Source: Corylus avellana (taxonomy: Eukaryota; Streptophyta; Magnoliopsida; Fagales; Betulaceae). From it: a stretch of 64,000 nt of DNA. Made by a program: the position numbers and the translations under genes. Below the pieces are notes generated by a model. That model worked only from the letters and a program-made list of their open reading frames with translations, had not been told where the DNA came from and did not search any database. Positions 11,424 to 24,263 of the stretch are shown here, piece by piece. Location: assembly GCF_901000735.1 (NCBI RefSeq), contig NC_081545.1, positions 35,643,634 through 35,707,633 of the forward strand, given 5' to 3'. The stretch's first letter is position 1. Every line of letters begins with the position of its first letter.

Positions 11424-13378
11424 GGATCCTTAATTTATTTATGCCTCTGTGATCAGATCTAGTTCAATTTTTACCCTTTACCTGATAATAACTCATATAT
11501 ATATATATATGGATGTGCTTCAGGCTATGTGATATCGTGTAACAATTATGATTACAAAGAAACTTTTTCCTCAATTACAACACAACAATATGCACAAGGC
11601 ATAATATATATACAAGTGCAGCAGAGTATCATTACATATTCCAGAAATCATGGAACTTCAAATTACAGACTGCATGTTGCCTTTTGTGGCTTGTTTCCTT
11701 GTAGAGCATGTCAGCTTGTCTTGGATGGCAGGGTGTGAGTTGGTATCAAGATTTTCCTTTTCTGGTAATTTTTTTTTTTTTTTTGGACTAACGTTACTCT
11801 TCACACCCATTTATCACAATAATTTCACACCAACTGATCAATGTGAATAATGCTGCAAAAGATACTGCATGAAAAGTAGCACTTAAAAGAAGACCACTTA
11901 AAACACGCTGCGTGAAAAGCAAAATTACTCTTCTCTTTTTGCTGCTGGAGAACATGCTGCTGTACTTTTCTTATTAACAGCTGGCTGGCTGAATGAGCTT
12001 GGTTAACATGCTGCTGTCTTAACAAATCTAAGCTTAATTAGAGTATAAGTGACAATGTTTAACCTTTTAAATGCTTGGCTAAAATTGAGGACAATATCAG
12101 GTGGGTGAGAGAGATATGCAGTACTTGTTCTTTATGGTTTACCAATTACCATTATGCATGTACTAAACGTTACTCTACTTAGCTCATGCTCAGCAAACCA
12201 ACCAATTCAGACTCTTTGTCTTTCAAAAAATAAAATAAAAAATTCAGACTCTTTGAAATGGTAACATGAAGATTTCAATGAATTAAGGCATCCATGAATG
12301 TAAACTACTTCCCAAGCCAAAGCAGAGATGCGTTCTGATAATTTAAAAGAAATTGAAGAGAACATACTTGAAGATTTCTGGTTTGTCCCCTCCTAAATAG
12401 ATTTGATTTATCAAGGGAAGAGTAAGACTTTCGAGCAAGATGCGCAAGCTAGACTTATAAAGTTAACGTTAATTAGTACTTTATTGAGATCCCCGTTAAT
12501 CTAACAACGTTTCAAGAGGCTGTACATCAGGTTTGAAAAGTGGGTTGGTCAACCGTTTTATTATTTACATTCTTTTATTGGGTTGGAGAAAATTTCTCAA
12601 ACTCAATCCATTAAATTAATATATTTTCTTACATTCACATGCATTTTTTAGAATGCATATGAAAATACTCTACAGACAGATGTTACATGCTCTGTTTATT
12701 CATATTAAAATTGCATCATATTATTAAATTCCATGCATAGGCTTCATTTGCCTTATGGAAAAAGAAATCAGGAAAGTGACTAACTGTTGAGGCCGCATAT
12801 ATTTATAATTTTAAATTGATAAGCTAATAATATAATAGTGAATAATATGCCAAGAACTAAACCAAGTCATAACGATCATCACAGGCCATCCACCAGACTT
12901 TTATCCAACGTGTCGTGGCTTCTGCATAAAAAATTCGACCCTCCAGGCTAACCCCCAAGTTAATATGATCAACATGATAGCTTTGTTTCAACTCCAAGCT
13001 TCCATGACCTTTAACCAACTAGATTTCGCTTAGCCGGCAATCCAAACACCGACCAGGTACTGCACTTCACAAACTATGCCCTTGTGCCATCCCAGAATTA
13101 CATGAATACTTGAGGAGCTATGCTGTACTGATTTCTGCTTCTGGGGCAATATGGGGAATTGGATGATTCTCGATGTCCACGTTATAAATCTACCATGAGT
13201 CATCAAAAAGTATTGGTATTGTATCCATTATATAACAAACAAAAGTTATTAGATACTGACAGAGACACTTAGGATGTTTACAGGTTTAGCCAGGGTTCCC
13301 TGCATATATAGTTGTAGGAATTGAATTGCTTAAACCAACCATCCAAAAGGGAGTAAAGAGAGAGAAGTAAAGGCGACC
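11424..13378. other. Intergenic between lipase and phytocyanin
   Basis: No gene is supported. The first 200 bases are the lipase 3' end, with a TA microsatellite at about 11490-11510. A possible TATA-like CATATATA (13303-13310) precedes the phytocyanin start. The remainder is unremarkable A+T-rich DNA. Confidence 0.5.
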
Positions 13379-14263
13379 ATGGAGAACACAATGTTATTGG
13401 TTTTGGTTTTTGTTGCTTTGATCACCAAGGAAGCTTTAGCAGCCCAACATATTGTTGGGGGAACCCAAGGTTGGGATGAATCCACAGACTTCGACACATG
13501 GGCATCAGGCCAAACATTCAAAGTTGGCGATCAACTTGGTATGTCTCATATGTTAGATTCATGCAAAGATATATTGGTATTGAAAAACATACATCCATTG
13601 ATATTTTGCTGCTTGAATCATCTCTGTGTTGGTAGCTGTAAAACAAGAACATTAATTCTATTTATATATAGGGTGAGAGTTGGCCCAGTAGGGGCTTCCT
13701 CACGTGCCTGAAATTCACCTAGCTCATTAGGAGTCCAAAACAAAATAAAATGACTATACTAATCCACACAAAAGAAATAAATACATCTCATCTAATTAAA
13801 CTAAAAGTTCTAATTGAAATTAAAATAAAATTTTCGGGTTGGCCTCTTAAGCTCCTTAAGTTCTAAATGACTGGTGAATCTCCCAATTGCATAGTTATTA
13901 ACTTCATCAATATGATGAATATCTTTTTGGACAGTTTTCAAGTACACCTCAGGGCTGCACAGTGTTGTTGAACTTGCAAGTGAGAGTGCCTACAAGAACT
14001 GTGACCTTGGAAGTGCAGTTGACTCCATGAATGGCGGCAGCAATGTGGTCAAATTGAACAAGGCAGGCACAAGGTACTTTGCTTGTGGCACAATGGGCCA
14101 CTGCAACCAAGGCATGAAAGTAAAGATTAAGAGTGTCACTGGGAATGCACCCTCTTCTCCAGCATCACCTACATCTTCATCTTCAGCCTCTGATGCTCTC
14201 CCTTCCCATTCATTTGTTATGGCTGTTGCACTATTAGCCACCTTCATGCTTTATGTGCTCTGA
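13379..14263 (+). CDS. Phytocyanin / blue copper protein, GPI-anchored
   Basis: Two exons (13379-13538 and 13935-14263) encode 162 residues. A signal peptide covers about 1-21 (ending EALAA). The cupredoxin domain starts HIVGGTQGW. Type I copper ligands are all present: His62 (SGLHSVV), Cys104, His109 and Met114 in the block ACGTMGHCNQGM. Cys76 and Cys110 can form the conserved disulfide. A Met axial ligand fits uclacyanin-type rather than stellacyanin-type (Gln) proteins. After the domain comes a Ser/Pro/Ala stretch and a hydrophobic tail, the usual GPI-attachment signal, so it should sit on the outer plasma membrane. The single intron falls at the family-typical site before VFKY. Its position matches At3g27200 in Arabidopsis. 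Phytocyanins bind copper and may act in redox or cell-wall processes; the exact role is not known. Confidence 0.9.
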
Positions 14264-15861
14264 GGATTTGAATGCTGGGATTGCTGATTCACTAGCAGGG
14301 ATGTACTATTTGGTTTTATATTTAAGGGAGTAAATTACAGTCAGTATTGAAGTTGTATATGAGTTGAAAAAAAAAAAAACAAAGAGATCACATATTCATT
14401 GTTTGATTATGATTGTAAGAAAGGTGAATAAGAATGGCTGGGGGTTGCTTTAACCCTGGCCTGGTTTTTGTAGTATGTCAAGTAATGGACCTTGTTGCAT
14501 TCTCATCTGTAACATTTACAATTGCACCATTAATTTACAATTAAATGAAGTTAAAATTCATACTATACCCTTAAGTATAAATTGGCTATGTTTGTCTATA
14601 TATTTGTATTTCATTTTCTATACGTACTCACCCATTCAAGACAAATATATTAACAAACAACTTAAAACCCAATACACTTCTCAGATTGTATTCTTACTTG
14701 TAAAAATATTTTGACAAAACTAATACTTAATTTAGCATATCTATAGAAGAAGCTAACTTATTATTTTAATTTGTATGGTTACCCTAAGTGGAGGAGAGAT
14801 GGTTGTGCAGCCACTCTGATTTGGTTGGGGTGGTTACATGGGCACCCCTTTTTTTAAAAAAAAAAAGGGTAAGGTTTTGCATCTATTTTGGTTTTCTTAA
14901 AATAAGCATGAATGGACCTCGTTACAATACACTTGTATAAAGTGTACTCACAATTTATGTTACATCATTACATCAAACACTTTTTTAAGCTAAAAACACA
15001 GTGCACTTATCCAAATAAGTTAACAAACATAACCAATACAATTGATTTATTGCAAAAAAGAAAATTTGTCCCGATCGATAAAGATTTATTTCAAATTGGA
15101 TTGAGGGAAATTTTTCTCTTAGGCATATGAGAAGAACATAACATGTTAGGATATATGCATTTTTGTTCGGTTAAAAATAAATGTACGTGATAATCAGATG
15201 CTTTAAGAACATATGTTAATTTAATAGGCTGATGAAATAACTTTGTATATTTCGATTGACCGAGTATCATCTTTCCCTCTCTTTTTTTTTAAAAAATACC
15301 TTACTATAGGCATCGGAAGGCTTAAGCTTCCCGATCCCCCATAGATCGGCTATTTTTAGTGACTTTTGTTTTGTTTTTGTTTTGCAGGGCCTCGATGCCC
15401 GTCCGGATGTCCAAAAATATGCTTTAATTAACATGTTATATTAATATTTATCATTTTTAAATTTTTTCAAATTAAAATTATAAGGATTAAGAATTAAATT
15501 GATACTTATATAACAAGTCTAAGAGTTATATCTGTATTTATTTTACAAATTATATATTGAAACGATCAAATCTGGATTATTTAATCATAGATAGTTATCA
15601 AAAATTAAAAATTTTCATCCTGAAACTACATGGACCTGGAAAACACTCAAAACACTGAAACAGCAATCCGAATATTCCATATTCTTCTCTCTCCCCACCT
15701 AAAATATTAAATAGAAACAAAGAGCGTGAAATTTATCCGCCAGGAGTTTCTCGACGGAAAGAAATCAGCGTTTCCTTCCAGACTTCCAGTACTGTATTGA
15801 ACTCTCTTTTGAATTGCGTGAAGTAATCGAGAGAGAAAAAGAGAGAGAGAGAGAGGAAGTC
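14264..15861. other. Intergenic between phytocyanin and UKL
   Basis: No gene is seen. It is A+T-rich, with several short poly-A/T runs. The last 50 bases are a GA microsatellite (about 15826-15855) in the UKL leader directly before its start codon. Confidence 0.5.
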
Positions 15862-18800
15862 ATGCCGGAGGAGACAACTTCGATTGACTACGTGATGGAG
15901 GCGGCTTCCGGCCCCCACTTCTCCGGTCTCCGTCTCGACGGACTCCTATCGTCTCCACCGGCTTCGTCGTCCTCTTCTCCGGCACATCGTTCCTTGGCTT
16001 CGCCTTCGGCTTTCTCAGCCTTAGCCGCCGACTCCAACGCCCCCAAACAGCCCTTCGTCATCGGTAACTAAAGAACCTGTTTTCTTTAACTGCTTATAGT
16101 TCTACCAATTCTCATTTCTTCCTAGTCTTTCAGTAGTTCGTTTACAGTGCGAGAAGTACTTTTTGGAATCTTTATGACCAAATTCCTATTCTGTCTGGCA
16201 TTTTGGAAGTGTTTTTGTTGCCTTTTCCCTTTAGATCTTGAAATGAATGAAAGATTGGAATTGTAAGTAGTAACGCTTACATTCATGAATGAGTATAGTC
16301 TTAGCATTGTTCTTTGTGCTTTTAGGGTTTCATTCTGTTTATTGCTTTTTATTTTTTTATTTTTCTCTATTTTATGCAAGCGCTATTTCTTTTTCCATTG
16401 ACACACCGTTATTTTGTTCTGAGTTTGTTTCGGTTTTTTATTCTTTTAGATTTTCAGTTAATTATTGTTTTGGTAATTGGATTAGGAGTTTCGGGAGGTA
16501 CAGCTTCGGGTAAGACCACAGTGTGTGATATGATCATCCAACAACTCCATGATCACCGTGTTGTGCTGGTCAATCAGGTTAGCCCGGCTCGGCTTTCTGT
16601 TGCTAACATTTTCACCTGGCCGTTATCTTACCATTTTCGGGTATGTTTGATGTGGTGATGTTATAGGATTCGTTTTACCGTGGCTTGACTCCTGAAGAGT
16701 CCGAGCGTGTGCACGAGTATAACTTTGATCATCCTGGTAAAAAAACTTATTTGTGATTACAAAAAACCTTTGTGGTGATTTTTATGTTGTAATTAGCTTT
16801 TGGAAGTGTTTTTCTTTAGAGAGGGTGTTGAAAATAAATTTTGTTAATTATGTATTGGTTGTTTTGTAGATGCTTTTGACACAGAGCAGCTTCTGGATTG
16901 CATTCAGAAGCTCAAATCTGGGCAAGCGTACCAAGTTCCAATTTATGACTTTAAGAGTCATCGCCGCTGCTCGGATAGTTTCCGGCTGGTACTTCACAAC
17001 TTTTTGAACTCATGCTTGCGTTTCCTTTCAATTGGTGAGAGCTTGTATGTAGAGTCAAACATAGGTCCAAAAGAGTAAACAATGTGTTTTTAGGATTTAT
17101 TGTTAACTTTCAGAAAGAGAGTAATGGGGGGAGAATGCTAAATTGTTCGGATACAACTCAAGTGTAAGCTAAATCGAATTTATCCATTTTTGATTTGTCA
17201 AGATTTCATTTCTTTTTTCCTTTTTCAAAAACTTAATCAAATTCTTTATCAGGTAAATGCTTCTGATGTTATTATATTAGAGGGAATTCTGGTTTTTCAT
17301 GACCAACGTGTCCGCAACTTGATGAATATGAAGATTTTTGTTGATACAGGTTTGCTCCCCTTTTATCTAGCTGTCAATAATCACCAACTTCATTTATCAT
17401 TTTTTATTATCATAGCTCTTTCTTTTGGGTGGTTTTCTTGTTACAATGGCTCCTGCTATCTTGTTTAGATTTAGTATAAAAATTAAAAAAAATCTCCCAA
17501 TCAGTTAAGATATCCGAGGAAGGCTAGAGCTGCTTGGGAAGTTCACATTTTGCTTGTTCGAGGTGTCAAGTCACAAGTCATTCACTATTTGCAAGCCCTG
17601 ATGTGTTTCTTGCATTTGGATGGGCAAGAATATTCACTTTTGTTAATTAAACATATAAGGGGATGCATTTTGATAATTAACATTCAAAAGACAGCGCCAA
17701 CAAATTTTTCTAGTTATGGCATTACACCTTGGAGAGGAGGCCTTGTGGAGGTCGATAGTTGAAGCTAAATTTGGTAGCTTGTGGGGAGGATAGTGTTCCA
17801 ATGAGATCTTTGGATCCTACGGGGTTGGGTGTGAAAATACATTAGGTGTGGGTGGGGGATTTCCCTAGATTTGTGAGACTTGATGTGGGAGACACGTCTA
17901 AGATCATGTTTTGGCAAGATGTTTGGTGTGGTGATCAGACCTTGAAGGCTTCTTTCCTAGTGTTGTTTAATATAGCTTGTTTTAAGGAGGCTTCAGTAGC
18001 AGACCATTTGTTGTTTTCTAATGATTCCTTCCAATGGAATGTCACCTCCATCAGACCATTGCATGATTGGGAGGTGAAGATTGTCTCTCTGTTCTTTAAT
18101 CTATTGTACTATTTTAGGAGGAGTCGAGGTGGTGAAGATAGAATCTTTTGGACCCCTTTCAAAAGGCGAACATTTGGGATCAGATCTTTTTATCGGTGCT
18201 TTGCTCACTCGTGGACTCTTCTTTCCCTTGGAAGAGCATTTGGAGAATTAAGGCCCCTCCAAGAGTGGCTTTCTTTGTTTGGACACGAGTGCTTGGAAAG
18301 ATCTTGACCTTGGCTAACGTGAGGAAGTGGCAGGTCATTGTGATGGACTAGTGTTGCATGTGCAAGAAGAGTGGGGAATCCATCAACCATCATTTGCTCC
18401 ACTGTGATGTACCTTGAGTTTTGTGGGTGTTGGTGTTCAGTCTTTTTGGGGTAGAGTGTGTCATGCTACAATGGGTGGTGGAGTAGTTGGCTAGTTGGAG
18501 AGGCCAAACTTGGCAGCCACTGTTGCATAGATGTATAGAGGATGATCCCTCTTTGTTCGTTGTGGTGCATTTGGAGAGAACGCAATGTTAGAAATTTTGA
18601 AGATTGTGAGAGAATAGTGGTAGAGTTAAAAGCTTTGATGTTCAAAACACTTTATGGGTGGTCAGTTGCTGTCAACAGTTCTCACTTCTCTAATTTTTTA
18701 GATTTTCTAGATTTGTGTTCTTCCACTTCTTCCTAATTGGGTGTCTCTCTTGTATACTCCCTGTATACTTAGGTTGCACCGTCTAATAAAATTGATTTTA

Positions 18801-21800
18801 TGTATAGAAAAAAAGAATTTTTCAATTTGATGCATATCAAACTAAATGGCAATAGGATATGCTGAGACGGCCATTCCTTCGTTTGATGTTGAATGGAAAA
18901 ATACACTTTTGGGCTCTTAAGTCTCAAATATAGGTTTTTTTGATTCCATAATTCCATCATTCTGATGTAGCAGGAAGAACTTAGATCTAGTGCAGATCTG
19001 ATCATAGGCTTAGATGCTCCTGCATCACATCCATTATTGAAAAGCTCTTGTAGCTGCATGGTGAGCCTAGTTATGTGATTTGAGATCTATTTGGACATGG
19101 TTTTCCTGAAATTGCCAACAAGCTTGGGTCAGTCTTACCTCAGTGCGTTGGACTGCAAACAAGCAGAACCAAGCCAAATACTTAAGGGATCTACTTTGGC
19201 CTGATGAAAGGCACCTAAGCTTGAGCTTAAATTGAGTTAGACTTGTGGCTAGTAATTGAAGTTCAACCCCAGCTCAATGGATGCTCATCAAGCTCATGAG
19301 AATGTTGGGGTCGATCTATTTTACTTGGATTGACTATCTTCATCCTAATTGGCTCAACAGAGAGCAAAGCTCCATGTGGACTATTGCATGTTATCTTTAG
19401 GTTTTACATATTTTATTATATCTTATCACTAATAAAAAACACTAAAGAAATTGTTAATACATCTCACTGGAAAAGACGAACCCACGTGGTGGGCTGTTTT
19501 CACTGAACATGCCAATGGACCAAAGATATGGGGAGGGCAGATTTTAGAAGGGCCTGATCCCCAGCCTTTTGTTAAAACTAAAAGAGATGCAACTTTGACA
19601 TCTTTCAAAGCTCCATGGGGAAAAAAGAACAAGCGTGAACAGTGTAGTATTAAAGAAAAAATATATGCCTCGATCCCACATCAGAAGTACCTTGGTTTGT
19701 TTGTTAAAGGAATGGGCCCAACTGAGCTTCAGCTTGAATCATTTTCAGTTCTATGTTTGCATACATTTGACAAATAATAGAGGAACACTGAGTTGTAATT
19801 TATTTTTTATTTCATTTCTTTCTCACTCACTCTCTCTAATGCTCAATTGTCTTATATTTGGTGAATAATTGCTTATAGATGCTGATGTGAGGCTTGCTCG
19901 TAGAATAAGACGTGATACAGTTGAGAGGGGAAGGGACATAAACTCTGTTCTTGAACAGGTTAGTTGCTTTACTTAATTAACATGTTTCTTTATAATTGCT
20001 TTTTACCGAAAACCTCCTTATTTTCTAAGTTACCACTAGCAGAAGTCTATCTTCCGAGTTCCATGATAAACTACATTCTTTAGCTCATTTAAATCATGGG
20101 TTATTGCTTTTCTGATTGTGACAATTCACAGGCATTTTGCTATCATGATTCAACTGTAACATTCTGTAACTCCTTTTCTCTTTCATTTGCTTGGAGTTTG
20201 CAGCATCTTGACTAAGCTGCATTATCTTAAATTTTTAAGCCCACTTCCACTCATTGAACTGTATGGTTGTGATGTATTTCGACGTTGCTACTTTGGGAAC
20301 TTTTGATTGTGAGCCTCTGGATAATTTTTGATTATATGCTTCTGAAGATTTATTATCTTTAAACTTCTGAAGATATTATAAAATTGCATGCAGTATGCAA
20401 AGTTTGTCAAGCCTGCTTTTGATGATTTTGTTCTCCCATCAAAGAAGTATGCTGATGTGATCATTCCAAGAGGAGGTGATAATCATGTCGCCATTGACTT
20501 GATTGTGCAACATATCCGGACAAAGCTTGGTCAGCATGACCTCTGCAAAATATATCCAAATGTTTATGTTATTCAGTCAACATTTCAGGTATATGTTTGA
20601 TTGATTGTATTATGGCTTTTTTATACCTTCAGAATTTCTCTTTAGAATGAGTTGGTTCTATGGAGAAAATAAAATTTGGGGTCATTGCCTTGACTTGTCT
20701 TTCTATGCTCAAAATATTCCTGTATACTTGATCAGTGGTGGTTCATAATGTCAAATTATAGTCAATAATGATCGGTGAACTAGAATTATTGTTCAATTCT
20801 GATCATAGAAAAGAGTGAGATTCTAGATAGATACTGAAGCAGCACTAGATGAGGTTGAAGTTGGAGTTTAGTAGTTGGAAAATATTGAAATTATGTTGGA
20901 TAAATCATCAAGCCTAGTGGTGCTGCTTGTGGAGAGATTATTAGTAAGCCAGGCACACCATGCGGGCATGTGTGACTCGCTATGCCCAGCAGTTACCAAA
21001 TAGAGATTTTTTTTTTTTTTTTTTTAAACATCTGAATGGACAAGACTGAGTTTTAGCAAAGAATTCTGAGCGGGATATAGGTCAGACGGTGTGAGTTGAT
21101 TGATTTAGCATACTGTGAGTAAAACAAAAAAAGAGCATGGCTAGATACTCGCTCTCATAGTGGATGATCACACCTTGTGGTTGATCCCATACCCACTAGT
21201 TGTAGTGTGGTGTACTTTGTCATTGATACCATGTGCTCTGCCCAGAGGACTGAACAATCTCTCCATCAACTGGGTAATGACACATGAATAGATAAATAGA
21301 AAATAGGCAACGGCGACAACATAACCATGTCTGAACATTACAATTTCATATGAATTTCCCCCTGCACTCTACAATCTGATATGCAATATAACTATTGTTT
21401 AATCAATTCCATTCTTTGTGGTTCTAAGTTTGGTTTTGCTCATGTGCGAGACCTTTGTTGCAGATAAGAGGTATGCATACACTGATTAGAGACCGGGAGA
21501 TATCGAAGCATGACTTTGTGTTTTATTCAGATCGACTTATTCGTCTGGTACTTTCTGCTGCAAAGCTTAGCCAAAGCTTGTTAATTGACATGAATTGAGT
21601 ATCCCTGTGTTATTATAAAATATAAACATTGACTGCATATGTTGATTTTAATATTCAGGTTGTGGAGCATGGCCTTGGCCATCTGCCATTCACTGAGAAG
21701 CAAGTGGTTACTCCAACAGGTGTGTTCACTGGTTCAATTTTTTTGAATGGTTTTAACCAATAAGCTTCTTCTTCGTCGTCTTTTTTTAATTAATTAATTC

Positions 21801-22049
21801 ATTTGAAGACACCAACAGGGAATAACCCAAGTACACTTCTCATAATAGAAATTGACATGGCGGATGCTTGAGGATGAGATACTCATGTCTGCCTCTGTTC
21901 AACATTGTTCGAACATCTCTTAAAGACTGCCTTCGTTTGCTCAGAATTGTTTAGAATTAGGAGAGTGTGATGCATTTTTTGTCAGTAAATTTATACATAG
22001 TTTTCAATTTCATGACCATTTTACTATCCATGATTCTCATGCATGCAAA

Positions 22050-22098
<49 letters not shown>

Positions 22099-24263
22099 AG
22101 TCCACATACATAGCCATGCGTTTGTGTCTAGATTCATACACTTGCTTTCCCAAAACCAAATGTGTGTTGAAACACAGCATTCATAATCAAATCCCCGAGC
22201 CAAGTCCTTAAAGGTTATGCTTATATAGGGGGAAAAAAAATCCTTATATGGTAAACCTGGATTATTGTGTAAGATAGTTGGAATAAAGTTTACTTTTGTT
22301 ATTAGTAATCATCATTTAGGCGTGCACTCAATGCATGTGTAACAAATGTATAAGTTGTCTTGTTTGTTCCCTTTTGTTTCTCTATTGTCAATATCTTGCC
22401 ATTGCTCATCCCAATTGTTCTTTCTTTTTTCCTTTTTTATTTGATAGGTATATAATATGAAAAATATTTTTCTTATTGAGAAGATATTTCATAGATGTAA
22501 ATTCGCCTTTAGTGGGGCCTTTCTTTGTATACATCATGTGTGCTAGGGTTACGCTTCTCTACTCTTTTCAATGAATTAATTATTTATCAAAAAATATATC
22601 ATAGATGTAAATTACTGAAACTTGACAAGTTGTGTGTGTGTGTGCATGTTTACGCATTAACAGTTTTTTGACAGCTTATATTATTTTTTTTTCATTTGTT
22701 TTTGAGCCTTGAGAACCATGTGCTGGCACTTTTGTTGGTTTGAACTGCAGGAATGTGAATCTTGTATAAATTTTGATGTTCTCATCTTAATTTATTTCCT
22801 TTAAAGGAAACGCGGAATATCTCTGAAATAATGTTATTTTGCTATTTCAGCATCGGTATATACCGGAGTTGACTTTTGCAAGAAATTATGTGGGGTTTCC
22901 ATCGTTCGAAGGTGAGCTTTGAATCAGGTATTGATTTTGGGAGTTTTTTGTTTTCTGGTCATGAGACTTCTTTGTTTAAGACATGCCTTGTGGTCTGAGA
23001 TCCTATCTTATACTGTAAACATGAAGGATTTCAGATTCTCATATTCAGCATGCAGTTCTTAATGCTGGCCACATATGAGCCTCATGGGAAATTCATCTTG
23101 TAGTATAGTGAATTCTTATTTATTTATTTCTTTTGAAAATCCAAAATATGCTAAATATTTTTTCTTGTTTGTTATATGATAGTGGTGAAAGCATGGAAAA
23201 TGCTTTGCGTGCATGCTGTAAAGGAATAAAAATTGGGAAAATTTTAATTCACCGTGATGGAGATGACGGGAAGCAGGTAAATGGTGTTATTTTGTATTAG
23301 AAATAATTTACACGAGCTAGTGCTAGAGCTATGCTTTCTATTCTTTGGGATTGGATATAATTAATTTTAATAGTAGATTTGCTGCCTCACCTTGAGCAGC
23401 TTATATATGAGAAGCTTCCCAAGGATATATCTGAACGACACGTCCTGCTTCTAGACCCAGTACTTGCTACAGGTAATCTTTTCTTTTTCCCCATAAAAAA
23501 TCTATTGTCCTTTCCTTTCTTGATTGCTGCCAATATTGTCATCCTTGTTTCCATTCCTTTCTCTTTATGAAAGATGATATGATTTAATAAAAGATGGTAT
23601 ATGAGAGAGAAGGGAAGGGAAGATCTCATATAACTAAAGAGAAAAGAATAACACTGCTTCCCCCTAGAAGTTTAATCAATTACACGGTTCAATCTTCATT
23701 CATTATTGTAGCTTTGCCCTTTGTCGGCTGCACACCCAACTCTTCTTAAATTATAGTTCTTTTAAGCCTTATAACTACTGTCTCGCAGTTTAGTGCTATG
23801 CTTTTGTCATGCTTAACTGGTGTACTAGCTTGTTATCTCTTGCCGCAGTGTTGCATATTTGTTCTTATCAACTGTTCCTTATCTTTATTTCGACTTCTAT
23901 AGATATATACAGAGCTATTAACCATTCAATCTTGTTGCCTTTCTAGGGAATTCTGCTAACCAAGCAATTGAACTACTCATACAGAAAGGAGTTCCAGAAT
24001 CCCACATTATATTCCTAAACCTCATCTCTGTAAGTTACTTTTTTTGGTTGATAAGCAAATGCTTATTTTCCTTAGTGTCTATATACGCTGATTTTGCTTC
24101 TATTTTCTTACTTTAGGCCCCTGAGGGAATCCATTGTGTTTACAAAAGGTTCCCATCCTTGAAAATAGTCACCTCTGAGATTGATGTTGCGCTAAACGAA
24201 GAATTTCGTGTCATACCGGGTATGGGTGAGTTTGGTGATCGTTACTTTGGCACGGACGATTGA
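15862..24263 (+). CDS. UKL2: Uridine kinase-like / uracil phosphoribosyltransferase fusion
   Basis: Fourteen exons: 15862-16063, 16486-16577, 16667-16736, 16870-16988, 17253-17349, 19879-19958, 20394-20588, 21464-21547, 21659-21719, 22851-22911, 23183-23276, 23400-23472, 23947-24029, 24117-24263; together 485 residues. The N-terminal half is a P-loop uridine/cytidine kinase: Walker [13 protein letters not shown] (68-79), then YNFDHPDAFD and the base-binding [13 protein letters not shown]. The C-terminal half is UPRT-like, with [16 protein letters not shown], the PRPP loop [10 protein letters not shown] (404-413) and the terminal [11 protein letters not shown]. It should salvage uridine to UMP; UPRT activity in plant members of this class has been questioned. 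The start [10 protein letters not shown] is the family-conserved N-terminus without an obvious long transit peptide. Intron 5 (17350-19878) is enlarged by a LINE insertion; splice sites are intact. Orthology to At3g27190 rests on similarity plus gene order. Confidence 0.92.
17718..18815 (+). mobile_element. 5'-truncated L1-type LINE in UKL intron 5
   Basis: Conceptual translation shows the C-terminal part of a plant LINE polyprotein: [12 protein letters not shown] start, then [20 protein letters not shown] (about 17864-17923), a zf-RVT zinc-binding region ([15 protein letters not shown], then [22 protein letters not shown]), and the tail block [16 protein letters not shown] (about 18556-18605). 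Stops and frameshifts break it, so it is dead. It ends near AATAAAATTGATTTTATG and a short A run around 18810. It lies in the same orientation as UKL. The 5' edge is approximate, and no target duplication was established. Confidence 0.8.
19451..19777 (+). other. Unidentified open frame in UKL intron 5
   Basis: An uninterrupted 108-codon frame between the LINE and UKL exon 6 has protein-like composition (for example [20 protein letters not shown]), unlike the usual A/T-rich chance frames nearby. I do not recognise it. It may be a captured exon from another gene, part of a second transposon, or chance. The stretch 18816-19450 before it shows no feature. Confidence 0.25.
22048..22095. repeat. 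TA microsatellite in UKL intron 9
   Basis: About 24 TA units within intron 9. Other TA tracts lie near 6300, 6473, 8680, 11491, 30765, 33690, 35010, 44430, 56427 and 60622. Confidence 0.9.
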
